Part shown: piece by piece, positions 34,345-41,683 of the stretch
Position numbering within the stretch: position 1 is the stretch's first letter
How the letters are laid out: each line of letters opens with the position of its first letter
DNA from: Pantanalinema sp. GBBB05
Lineage (GTDB): Bacteria > Cyanobacteriota > Cyanobacteriia > Leptolyngbyales > Leptolyngbyaceae
NCBI GenBank assembly: GCA_016743235.1
Contig: VRZD01000025.1
Location: forward strand, 37,588-101,587
Length of the DNA stretch: 64,000 bases
Reading direction: 5' to 3'
Position numbers and translations under genes: made by a program
Notes under the pieces: generated by a model
Told to the model about the DNA's origin: nothing
The model's input: only the letters and a program-made list of their open reading frames with translations
The model's database searches: none

Positions 34345-34397
34345 ATATAAGGCAATTTGATTAAATTTCCGATGCTAAACCACTGGATTCCTTCAGG

Positions 34398-34997
34398 TTA
34401 GTCAAGATAACCCATTAAGTTGGCTGGATCGTCAATATCATTTGCTGCGATCGGGCGGTTTCCGGGCAACATGGAACCCTGCATCAACCGAGGATCGCTC
34501 ACCATGATGGGACGATCACCGGGCAGCATCAAACCTTCAACTAGATGAACTGGACTGTTGAAAATCGGACGATCGCCAGGTAAGTTCCCTCTAACCGTAA
34601 GATGGCTAGCTTCGATCGGACGACCATTTAAGAACGAACCAAATAACTCCAGGTGGCTAGCTGCGATCGGACGAACACCAGCGACCGTCATTGTTTCCAC
34701 CACTTCAACCTCACTCGGCATAACCGGGCGATTCCAGACCATCGAAGTCGGTTGATGCAGCCGAATGGAAGTTTCCTCCGGCGTTTCACCCTCTGAAATG
34801 GGACGAGCAGTAATTTTGACTACGTTATCGTTGCTCATAGCTTCTCCATCGGTTGTCTCAGAGCCATTTTCCGTTACTGTGGGTTCACTGGTCGTTGCTT
34901 GAGCGTCTGTTGCATCAGCCTTAGCCGTCCGTGAAGAACGTGATTTTTGGCTTTTGCCTCCGCGTCCACTGGCATCGGCAGGATTATTCACAGTCAT
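34398..34997 (-). CDS. RPI-repeat protein of unknown function
   Basis: Of 199 residues, the first 60 are Ser/Thr/Ala/Lys-rich and disordered. From about residue 65 a unit of 17-19 residues repeats about six times around the phrase G(D/N)RPI: NRPVMPSEV, VRPIAASHLELFG, GRPIEASHLTVRGNLP, GDRPIFNSPVHLVEGLMLP, GDRPIMVSDPRLMQGSMLP and GNRPIAANDIDD, ending in NLMGYLD. Regular hydrophobic spacing suggests stacked beta strands or a repeat solenoid. There is no signal peptide or membrane segment and no cysteine. I do not recognise a named family. The ATG at 34997 faces a 365-base gap that separates it from prk on the same strand. Confidence 0.75.
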   Translation of the reverse strand: MTVNNPADASGRGGKSQKSRSSRTAKADATDAQATTSEPTVTENGSETTDGEAMSNDNVVKITARPISEGETPEETSIRLHQPTSMVWNRPVMPSEVEVVETMTVAGVRPIAASHLELFGSFLNGRPIEASHLTVRGNLPGDRPIFNSPVHLVEGLMLPGDRPIMVSDPRLMQGSMLPGNRPIAANDIDDPANLMGYLD

Positions 34998-35362
34998 GAC
35001 GGATTGCTCCTAAACAGCGCTTTACTAAGCTCTCGACATCTCGGGGATTTTTCAGCATGATTTAGTTCTGCTTTACTATCCCTTCCCAAACCTTAAGAAA
35101 ATATTATAAGCCGAAATCGGGCTAATCCTGCGGGATCAAGCTACAGGAGATCTTGTCAGAATGATTTAGATCTTTAATCAAACCAGCCTTGGCTAGTGCT
35201 GATCAGCGGACAAAGCCGGAGATTGAGCACGAAACATGAATAGTTATGTTCCGGCAACACAACGGTTCCAGCGTGACTATAAGTCGTGATCACTGGCTAA
35301 GTTTGCCGTACAAGTAGGGCAGAGAGATAAAGTTCTATGCATCTCTGCCCCAGTTCGTTCAG
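34998..35362. other. Intergenic region between prk and the RPI-repeat gene
   Basis: These 365 bases hold no supported gene. A stem-loop at 35317-35350 probably ends prk transcripts. The left part, near 35085-35110, is AT-rich (AAAATATTATAAG) and could carry the promoter of the RPI-repeat gene, which is read leftward. Confidence 0.4.
35317..35350 (-). terminator. Stem-loop downstream of prk
   Basis: GGGCAGAGA (35317-35325) and TCTCTGCCC (35342-35350) are perfectly complementary around a 16-base loop, starting 12 bases after the prk stop. No T run follows on the minus strand, so it may protect the mRNA end instead of terminating. Confidence 0.5.
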
Positions 35363-36367
35363 TTATGCCTTAGCCACTAATTCAGCTTTCTTAGCGGTTA
35401 AGCGTTCGTAGGTTGCCCGCATTTTCAGACCCGTTAGGACTTGGAACAGACCAGTACCATTGTTAGAGCCTGGGTAATCCCGGTGTTGTAACAATAGCTC
35501 GGTCAGTTCACCCGAATACCGAGTCGAGGTCTTGCTGAGGTGATTTTCGATGTAAATCACTTCTTCCAGTTTGTCAAATTGACCATCGACTTCCAGGACA
35601 GAAACGCTATGACCGTAGTAAGTGTCGGGTCCGTAGTGCATTCTGATGCCAGGGTAGGAGCAGGTTAGCTTCCGACCGCAAGGAATCCAGTCGATCGTGG
35701 AACCTTCATCAAACAGGTAAGCAGGCTCAAATCCTTCTACCTCATCCCGTTGAATCATTTGTACCCGCAGCACTTTCCGCTCGGTGTCGCCAGGAATCAA
35801 TTGAGTGGGGAGGACTTGGATAACAACATCCGCAAAGCCTTTTTGGGGATCGATGTAGGCTTGGAAGTCAGGACGACGGGCGTTGATTGCCGCTAACACA
35901 TCCTCATAGGTGTGTCCCCGCTCGGACATATCCCGTTGGATCTTCCAGGCAATCTTGACATCATCGCTGATATCGAGATAAACGCTGAAGTCAAGCAGGC
36001 TCCGAACCCTCTCATCATAGAGGGGGTGCAGCCCTTCAATCACCACAATATGGTTAGGTTCGATCAGTTCAGGGGGGTCGATCTTCCCAGTTTCGTGGTT
36101 GTAGATCGGTTTGTTGATGGAGTTGCCTTCTTTCAGCGCTTTAATCTGTTCATACATCAGATCAAAGTTGTTGGCTCTGGGGTCAAGCGCGGTGATTCCG
36201 GTTTCTTTGCGTTGTACCCGATCCAGACTGTGGTAATCGTCCAGGCAAATTACGGTGACGAAGTCTTCCCCGAACAAATCCGTAATTCGACGTAAAAAGG
36301 TGGACTTGCCACACCCGGAGTCACCGGCAACGCCAATCAGAACCACACGGTCTGGCTTACTGGTCAT
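35363..36367 (-). CDS. prk: Phosphoribulokinase (Calvin cycle)
   Basis: PRK phosphorylates ribulose 5-phosphate with ATP to give ribulose 1,5-bisphosphate, the CO2 acceptor of Rubisco. The 334-residue protein has the P-loop GVAGDSGCGKST, the catalytic region VICLDDYHSLDR, and the family phrase ITALDPRANNFDLMYEQIKAL. All four redox cysteines are present: C19 in the P-loop and C41 (thioredoxin-sensitive pair), and C230 and C236 in IPCGRKLTCSYPG, the pair involved in CP12/GAPDH complex formation in cyanobacteria. So light-dark redox control should operate. It is divergent from petH across 652 bases, which suggests shared light or nitrogen-carbon control. Confidence 0.98.
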   Translation of the reverse strand: MTSKPDRVVLIGVAGDSGCGKSTFLRRITDLFGEDFVTVICLDDYHSLDRVQRKETGITALDPRANNFDLMYEQIKALKEGNSINKPIYNHETGKIDPPELIEPNHIVVIEGLHPLYDERVRSLLDFSVYLDISDDVKIAWKIQRDMSERGHTYEDVLAAINARRPDFQAYIDPQKGFADVVIQVLPTQLIPGDTERKVLRVQMIQRDEVEGFEPAYLFDEGSTIDWIPCGRKLTCSYPGIRMHYGPDTYYGHSVSVLEVDGQFDKLEEVIYIENHLSKTSTRYSGELTELLLQHRDYPGSNNGTGLFQVLTGLKMRATYERLTAKKAELVAKA

Positions 36368-37019
36368 AGGTTTCCTCTTATCGAAAGGGTTATCTACTTA
36401 GCTAAGTGTTAAGTCTGCAAATTTGCGATCCATTGGAATCCCTTGTCGGCTTTAGACGCGATCGCCCTGTAGGAGCCTCAAAAGTTCCTTTTCCTCCGGG
36501 CTTTCGCGCAGCACATTCCAAGAATTTAGCTTTGATCGACGGTGACGGTAAATCCGCTACCCACCGAGAAAGGCTAAAATTCTACCTGGTAGGTATTTAA
36601 TACTACCGTTTAGGCTCGATCTTACCAAAAACGGTACTTTTCCCACAAGATGGAAGGTGAATTAGCAGATCCGGCTTTAGTACCTATGCTAAAGGCAATG
36701 GGGACTTTAAAGATAAAGAAATTCACTTAGTCGTACTATCCTATCAATGTTTTGGTTCCCTTCTGGTCTATAAGGATATTAGGGCAAGTTATGACACCGG
36801 ACGGTAGTGCGATCGGTTGAGGCATGGCGTAATTGTCCTGTCAAAGCAAAATTCAAGGTTGATGCCAGCGATCGGATATGGTTGTGGGTCAAGGGACTCA
36901 AGGCATCATCGTGATTGTGGTTGCTTCAGGACCAACCCTGTAGTAGGTCATGGTCTGGGCAAAATGGTCACATTACCGCATGATGTTAAGTTAGGTTAAC
37001 TTCGGAGACAGTAGGCAAC
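36368..37019. other. Divergent regulatory region between prk and petH
   Basis: No convincing gene lies in these 652 bases; two short plus-strand frames (36406-36600 and 36817-36999) have no ribosome binding site and look random. It must hold both promoters and long leaders. At 36593-36606 sits a GTA-N8-TAC element inside a larger dyad. The unusually long petH leader (over 350 bases from that site) would fit control of translation start. Confidence 0.55.
36588..36607. promoter_or_regulatory. Candidate NtcA-type site inside a palindrome
   Basis: GTATTTAATACTAC at 36593-36606 matches GTA-N8-TAC, the NtcA consensus, and the flanks make a near-perfect dyad (GGTAG...CTACC). It is 414 bases before the petH ATG and 226 before the prk ATG. 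GTA-N8-TAC occurs by chance about once per 4 kb, so this is only a candidate; nitrogen control of petH in other cyanobacteria is what makes it worth noting. Confidence 0.35.
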
Positions 37020-38249
37020 ATGTACAACTTAAGTGCAGCAGGCAGTGCTGCCAATACCGGATCTGGGAACCGTGTTTTTCGTTATGAAGTGGTGGGTCTG
37101 CGTCAAAGTGGCGAAACCGATCAACGAGGCTACGCCATTCGTCAAAGTGGTAGCACATTTATTACTGTGCCCTATAACCGGATGAATGAGGTGATGCAGC
37201 AGATCACCCGGATGGGCGGCAAAATTGTCAGCATTCAACCGATCGATGGAAACGTTCCTCTAGAACAGACAAGCAGCTCAGCTACCCCTGACACTAATCA
37301 GAGCAAGGGTACACAGCAAGCACAAGAGAGTAAACCCATGACTCAAGCTAAGGCTGAGCTCGATATTCCCGTGAATATCTATCGTCCAAACAATCCATTT
37401 ATTGGGCGCTGTATTTCCAACGAATCGTTGATTGGTGAAGGTGGCATTGGCATCTGTCAGCATGTCAAATTCGACCTCTCTGGCAGTGACCTGCGGTATC
37501 TAGAAGGTCAGAGTATTGGCATCATTCCTCCGGGTGTGGACAAGAATGGGAAGCCTGAGAAGCTGCGGTTGTACTCGATCGCCTCAACTCGTCACGGCGA
37601 TGACATGAACGACAAAACGGTGTCCCTGTGTGTGCGCCAGTTGGAGTACAAGCATCCCGAAACCGGCGAAACCGTGTATGGCGTTTGCTCCACTCACATC
37701 TGCAATATGAAACCCGGCGATGAAGTCAAGATCACTGGGCCGACCGGGAAGGAAATGCTATTGCCCAGCGATCCGGAGGCTACCGTGATCATGATGGCAA
37801 CAGGCACGGGGATTGCGCCGTTCCGGGCGTTCTTGTGGCGGATGTTTAAGGATAACGAGCGGAAAGCCAACCCAGATTACCAATTCAAAGGCTTTGCCTG
37901 GCTGATCTTCGGGATTACCACCAGCGCCAACATTCTTTACAAAGAAGAATTAGAAGAACTGCAACGGGAATATTCTGACCACTTCCGGATCACCTATGCC
38001 ATCAGCCGGGAGCAAAAGAATTCAGAAGGCGGCAGAATGTACATCCAACACCGAGTAGCAGAACATGCCGAGGAATTATGGAGCCGGATGCAGTATAGCG
38101 GCACCCATACCTACATCTGTGGTTTAAAAGGCATGGAAGATGGCATCGATGCCGCTCTGGGTGGAGAAGCCAGCAAGCATGGCGTCGAGTGGAAAGACTA
38201 CCAACGGCAGATGAAGAAAGCCGGTCGTTGGCACGTTGAAACCTACTAG
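37020..38249 (+). CDS. petH: Ferredoxin-NADP+ reductase with phycobilisome-linker domain
   Basis: FNR moves electrons from photosystem I-reduced ferredoxin to NADP+. The 409-residue large form has an N-terminal CpcD-like linker domain (about 18-77, RVFRYEVVGLRQSGE and VPYNRMNEVMQQITRMGGKIVSI) that docks it to phycobilisome rods, a flexible hinge (78-110), and the FAD/NADP catalytic part with RLYSIAST (FAD), CSTHICNMKPGDEVKITGP, MMATGTGIAPFRAFLWRMF (NADP) and the C-terminal WHVETY. A Met at residue 107 (ATG at 37338), preceded by a purine-rich AGAGAG, sits just where the short FNR form starts in Synechocystis. Presence of the linker domain implies a phycobilisome-bearing host. Confidence 0.98.
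   Translation: MYNLSAAGSAANTGSGNRVFRYEVVGLRQSGETDQRGYAIRQSGSTFITVPYNRMNEVMQQITRMGGKIVSIQPIDGNVPLEQTSSSATPDTNQSKGTQQAQESKPMTQAKAELDIPVNIYRPNNPFIGRCISNESLIGEGGIGICQHVKFDLSGSDLRYLEGQSIGIIPPGVDKNGKPEKLRLYSIASTRHGDDMNDKTVSLCVRQLEYKHPETGETVYGVCSTHICNMKPGDEVKITGPTGKEMLLPSDPEATVIMMATGTGIAPFRAFLWRMFKDNERKANPDYQFKGFAWLIFGITTSANILYKEELEELQREYSDHFRITYAISREQKNSEGGRMYIQHRVAEHAEELWSRMQYSGTHTYICGLKGMEDGIDAALGGEASKHGVEWKDYQRQMKKAGRWHVETY
37338..37340 (+). promoter_or_regulatory. Candidate internal start codon for the short FNR isoform
   Basis: The ATG at codon 107 follows AAGAGAG about 8-13 bases upstream and lies in the hinge after the linker domain. In Synechocystis an internal start near residue 113 gives the soluble short FNR under nitrogen starvation or heterotrophy. 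By analogy this codon could do the same here; this is not shown by the sequence alone. Confidence 0.5.
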
Positions 38250-38282
38250 GAACAACGATTTAATCAATCCTCGATAAATTCT

Positions 38283-38312
38283 AGGGGCGATCGCTGGCGA
38301 TCGCCCCTTTCT
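38283..38312 (+). terminator. Terminator-like hairpin built from two HIP1 sites
   Basis: AGGGGCGATCGC (38283-38294) and GCGATCGCCCCT (38297-38308) are perfectly complementary over 12 bases with only a TG loop, followed by TTCTC. Each arm holds a full GCGATCGC octamer. It starts 33 bases after the petH stop. Confidence 0.65.
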
Positions 38313-38360
38313 CATATTTGATACCGATTGAAGTGGTTTTTGTGGCGATTTTTTGGAACT

Positions 38361-38415
38361 GATCCCCCTCAGTCCCCCTTGATAAGGGGGATGCCGAAGG
38401 CAAGGGGATCTGAGG
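38361..38415. repeat. C/G-run palindromic repeat
   Basis: GATCCCC at 38361 mirrors GGGGATC at 38404-38410, and an inner ATCCCCCTT / AAGGGGGAT dyad (38372-38392) has a short GAT loop. It resembles the CCCCCTCAGTCCCCC-type dispersed repeat of cyanobacteria and is related in style to the elements at 14659-14750 and 63061-63111. Confidence 0.6.
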
Positions 38416-38458
38416 CATCACAGCTAGAAATCAAATGGATATGAAATGGCGATCGCAG

Positions 38459-39214
38459 CTAATGCACCCCTACGAGCAACTTATTACTGACTAGAACTCC
38501 TGGCTCCCGTTGAATCGGTACGATATTGACAACATCGGTTTGAGAGCAGTATTTCAGGTCTTCATGGCAATTCAGCCGCAGTAGTCGCTGACCATGGGTT
38601 GCCAGTTGCAGCAGATCCAAGAGCCGATCGCGCCATTGCTGGAATAAGCTGACGGCTCCTACAACTTCGTCATTTCCAGCCAGTTGATCCAATGAGTAAC
38701 CCAATTCGGTTAGCAGCAGATCGGCGATCGCTCCAGCACAAACGGTATCCTCTAACGAGAAACTGCCTTCCCAACCGGAGCCAACAATCCAGACGGTTTC
38801 TGGTTGGTGTTCGACCAGATATTGCACGATCGCTTGGCGATTAATCAGGGCAGCCGCTAGTACTGTAGGAGCCGCTTGTACCCGTTGGAGGGCGCGCGTA
38901 CCGTTAGTGGTGCTAATAAACAGGCGACAATCCTGAACCCGTTCTGGAGTGCAATCTAGGGGGGAATTACCAAAATCAAATCCGGCAACTTTAGAGCCGC
39001 CTCGTTCACCTGCCCGAATGCGTTTTTCGGGTACCCAGTCTTCGCTCACTTGGATCAGTTGATCTAGGTCACTAAATACCTGAACGGCTTCGGCACCTGC
39101 GGCTAAAGCAGTCACCATTGTGCTGGTAGCCCTTAATACATCCACCGCGATCGCGCAGTCGGGTGCTGCTTCTGTGGGTGTGAGTTCAGGGGTATGAAAA
39201 ACGAATAGCTTCAT
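38459..39214 (-). CDS. comB: 2-phosphosulfolactate phosphatase family protein
   Basis: The 251-residue protein matches the ComB family, which hydrolyses 2-phosphosulfolactate in coenzyme M synthesis in archaea but is widespread in cyanobacteria, where CoM is not made, so its substrate here is uncertain. Visible motifs: CAIAVDVLRATSTMVTALAAGAEAV, AGERGGSKVAGFDFGNSPLD, FISTTNGTRAL and GSGWEGSFSLEDTVCAGAIA, with acidic residues likely to bind Mg. It has no signal peptide or membrane segment. It is divergent from the PRK-like gene across 301 bases. Confidence 0.9.
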   Translation of the reverse strand: MKLFVFHTPELTPTEAAPDCAIAVDVLRATSTMVTALAAGAEAVQVFSDLDQLIQVSEDWVPEKRIRAGERGGSKVAGFDFGNSPLDCTPERVQDCRLFISTTNGTRALQRVQAAPTVLAAALINRQAIVQYLVEHQPETVWIVGSGWEGSFSLEDTVCAGAIADLLLTELGYSLDQLAGNDEVVGAVSLFQQWRDRLLDLLQLATHGQRLLRLNCHEDLKYCSQTDVVNIVPIQREPGVLVSNKLLVGVH

Positions 39215-39515
39215 AGGGTAGGAAGGAACGTGCTATTTGTGATGGACTAAGATGACCGGAATGGGCACACCGTAAATCTAGCGAAATAATGGCTAGTAGG
39301 TGTCCAGCATTACCAGATAATAAAAGAAAGTTTTGAGGAATAGTGAGCGAGGAATCCCTACGATCACCATTCGTTCATTCAGTCTGCCCAAAAATGTGGA
39401 ATCTAGTTTGAAGAGGGTGACTCTTCAGCCAGATTGCTTCCCTTCCTATTCCTTCATAAAATAATCCAATTTAGTCTGCTTTGCTGCAATGACTTTTAGT
39501 AAGTCCGGAGGAACC
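39215..39515. other. Divergent promoter region between comB and the PRK-like gene
   Basis: No gene is supported in these 301 bases. It is moderately AT-rich, with AAATAATCCAATTTAG near 39459-39475, a few tens of bases before the PRK-like start, as the likeliest promoter zone for that gene. Nothing else stands out. Confidence 0.35.
39507..39512 (+). promoter_or_regulatory. Ribosome binding site deciding the PRK-like start
   Basis: GGAGGA lies 3-4 bases before ATG at 39516, the start that gives the conserved MTHRPIILGIVGDS. An in-frame ATG at 39489 would add nine residues and has no such signal. Confidence 0.55.
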
Positions 39516-40454
39516 ATGACCCATCGCCCGATTATCCTTGGTATTGTTGGCGACAGTGCGGCGGGGAAAACCACCCTCACCAAAGGAATTGCCCAGGTGT
39601 TGGGACCAGAAAATGTCACGATCATCTGTACGGATGATTATCACCGCTACGATCGCAAGCAACGGGCAGAACTGGGTATTACGGCACTCCATCCCGACTG
39701 TAACCATTTAGACATCATGCAGCAGCATCTGTCACTGTTACGCACTGGGCAACCGATTCTAAAGCCAATTTATAGCCATAACTCTGGAACATTTGAAGCT
39801 CCTGAGTACATTAAACCCAATCGGTTTGTGATTGTGGAGGGGCTACTCGGCTATTCCACTCGCGGGGCACGGGAATGTTACGACGTCAAAGTTTACCTGG
39901 CGCCACCCGAAGATTTACGTGCCAAATGGAAAGTCAAGCGCGATACCCAGAAGCGAGGCTACACGGAAGCGCAAGTGTTGGCAGAAATGGAAAAGCGGGA
40001 ACCCGATTCCGAACAGTTTATCCGCCCTCAACGGCAGTGGTCGGATATTGTGGTGACGTTTTATCCCCCGGATGATGCCGCCGCGAATCAAGGCTATTTG
40101 AATGTGCGGCTGGTTCTACGCCCGAATATTCCCCATCCTGACTTGACCCAGGTAGTCAGTTGTGACAGGACGACCTACTCCAAAGCCGCCATCCGGTTAG
40201 GACTCGATCGTGATATGGGTAAGCCGGTAGATGTGTTAGAGGTGGATGGACACGCCACCCAGGAGCAGGTGATGGAACTAGAGCATTTCATGTGTAATGA
40301 GATGCCCAACTTGCGGACGGTCTGCGATCGAGAGATCAATCCAGAACTGGGTCAAGTGGTCGGCACCACCGGGGAATCTATCCAGAGTTTCCCACTGGCA
40401 ATCACCCAACTGCTCGTGACCTATCACATGCTGCGGGCGACCCAACAAGGGTAA
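39516..40454 (+). CDS. PRK-like kinase lacking the redox cysteines
   Basis: The 312-residue protein is a clear phosphoribulokinase/uridine kinase family member (GIVGDSAAGKTTLTKG P-loop, VTIICTDDYHRYDRKQR, ITALHPDCNHLDIM, YSHNSGTFEAPEYI, FVIVEGLLGY), about 20 residues shorter than Prk. The P-loop cysteine that pairs for thioredoxin control is replaced by alanine (A16, in GDSAAGKTT), and the C-terminal CGRKLTC pair is missing; a lone Cys38 matches Prk C41. So this paralogue should not be switched off by oxidation. Its substrate may be ribulose 5-phosphate or another sugar or nucleoside. It lies 3.1 kb from the true prk and is followed by tRNA-Ser. Confidence 0.88.
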   Translation: MTHRPIILGIVGDSAAGKTTLTKGIAQVLGPENVTIICTDDYHRYDRKQRAELGITALHPDCNHLDIMQQHLSLLRTGQPILKPIYSHNSGTFEAPEYIKPNRFVIVEGLLGYSTRGARECYDVKVYLAPPEDLRAKWKVKRDTQKRGYTEAQVLAEMEKREPDSEQFIRPQRQWSDIVVTFYPPDDAAANQGYLNVRLVLRPNIPHPDLTQVVSCDRTTYSKAAIRLGLDRDMGKPVDVLEVDGHATQEQVMELEHFMCNEMPNLRTVCDREINPELGQVVGTTGESIQSFPLAITQLLVTYHMLRATQQG

Positions 40455-40467
40455 TCAGGAATCTCAA

Positions 40468-40551
40468 CGGAGAGGGCGGGATTCGAACCCGCGAGGCTCA
40501 TCACCTGCTCGATTTCAAGTCGAGTGCATTCGACCACTCTGCCACCTCTCC
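40468..40551 (-). tRNA. tRNA-Ser (UGA anticodon)
   Basis: On the minus strand an acceptor stem GGAGAGG/CCTCTCC with discriminator G, a D arm, an anticodon stem CTCGA/TCGAG around loop CTTGAAA (anticodon TGA), a long variable arm and a TTCGAAT T-loop with stem GCGGG/CCCGC are all visible. The gene is 84 nt without an encoded CCA. The long variable arm and G discriminator identify it as serine. It sits between the PRK-like gene and the convergent metallophosphoesterase gene. Confidence 0.95.
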
Positions 40552-40563
40552 AGGCGACCTATA

Positions 40564-41586
40564 TTAATTTAACCTGTTTTGGCTGAGGTCTTTCACCTGA
40601 TTTGCCACAATTCCTGGTAGTTGATAAAGCGATTCCTCAGAGGCGATCACCCCATCCCGATCGACCCAAACGAGTTTCACCTCAGTCACCGTGCCCTGCT
40701 GAAGAGTCACTAGAGAAAAATTGTGTAAGGTTTGGTTGCCCGTGTGAATCATTCGGGGCACTCTAGCGGCATTCAAATAGATCGTGCCCTCGGAAGCCAC
40801 TAATGCGGTACGGAGATATTGTTTGGTGTGGCGGAGGTGGTGGTGCATGTGTCCAAAGGCAACAAGCGGAATTGAGATGCCCTGTTGGCGGACATGTGCG
40901 ATCGCTTGCTCAAAATCAGGATCACCATGATCACCCCCTAATGGTTGCCAGTCCCGCCCACAGGGGGATTCTGGTAAGTCGCCTAATCCAGTTGGACCAC
41001 AATGTCCCAGAAAGATCACAGTTTCACAGGTGGCTGATTCAGCGGCTGCAACAATTTGGGCAGTGGACTCCCTCCAGCCACTCACGCCATAACGCGATCG
41101 ATAAAATCCCGCATTTTTCCAATCTGAGCCACCCCAACTAAACGGACGAGCACCGACTACCGTGAGATTTAACGCCGGAAAATCCAATTTACTGTAGCCA
41201 ACATGGGCGCTACCGAGCAGATCCAATTGTTGCTGAACCCGATCTTCTTTCTGGCGATCGTAGGGACAATTTTGCTTTCCCCAGGGCGAGGCACTATACC
41301 AGGCATCATGATTGCCCAGAATGACCGCTTTCGGTAAGTTCACAGCGGCGATTGATCGCACCACATCTACCGCTTCATTACCAAAATCACCGACCAGTAA
41401 AACCAGATCTACGCCTAACCGCTGCAATGCCCGCTCATCGTCGGCATCCCATTGATCGTGAACATCACCAATCACCGCGATCGTGATCGCTCGATCTGAG
41501 AAAGAAGATCTGGTTAGTTGTGGGGTAGGTGTGTCTTGCTCCAGGTAGGGGGTTTGAGCGCGATCGTTGTCCTGCCAGTCAGCCAT
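40564..41586 (-). CDS. Metallophosphoesterase, TIGR04168-like
   Basis: The 340-residue protein has the calcineurin-type metal motifs: VIGDVHDQWD (GDxH), VLLVGDFGNE (GDxxxE-like), VILGNHDAW (GNHD), VIFLGHCGPTGLGD and FGHMHHHL (GHxH). These bind two metal ions and cleave phosphate esters. The long form with a conserved ARPFSWGGSDWKN insertion is a cyanobacterial and plastid family (TIGR04168); its substrate is unknown to me. It starts with ATG at 41586 and is divergent from the MDR oxidoreductase gene, 97 bases away. Confidence 0.88.
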   Translation of the reverse strand: MADWQDNDRAQTPYLEQDTPTPQLTRSSFSDRAITIAVIGDVHDQWDADDERALQRLGVDLVLLVGDFGNEAVDVVRSIAAVNLPKAVILGNHDAWYSASPWGKQNCPYDRQKEDRVQQQLDLLGSAHVGYSKLDFPALNLTVVGARPFSWGGSDWKNAGFYRSRYGVSGWRESTAQIVAAAESATCETVIFLGHCGPTGLGDLPESPCGRDWQPLGGDHGDPDFEQAIAHVRQQGISIPLVAFGHMHHHLRHTKQYLRTALVASEGTIYLNAARVPRMIHTGNQTLHNFSLVTLQQGTVTEVKLVWVDRDGVIASEESLYQLPGIVANQVKDLSQNRLN

Positions 41587-41683
41587 GAGTTCACCGTTGT
41601 CTATCTCTATCCAGGATAAAGGAGTTGAGAGAAGCTGAAGGCAGAGTATTCTGAATAACTAGCTTTGGATAGAGGGGGAAACC

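Noticed and set aside
36406..36999. Two short plus-strand frames between prk and petH
   Set aside because: No ribosome binding sites, unlike-protein composition, and the region is better explained as a long regulatory leader.
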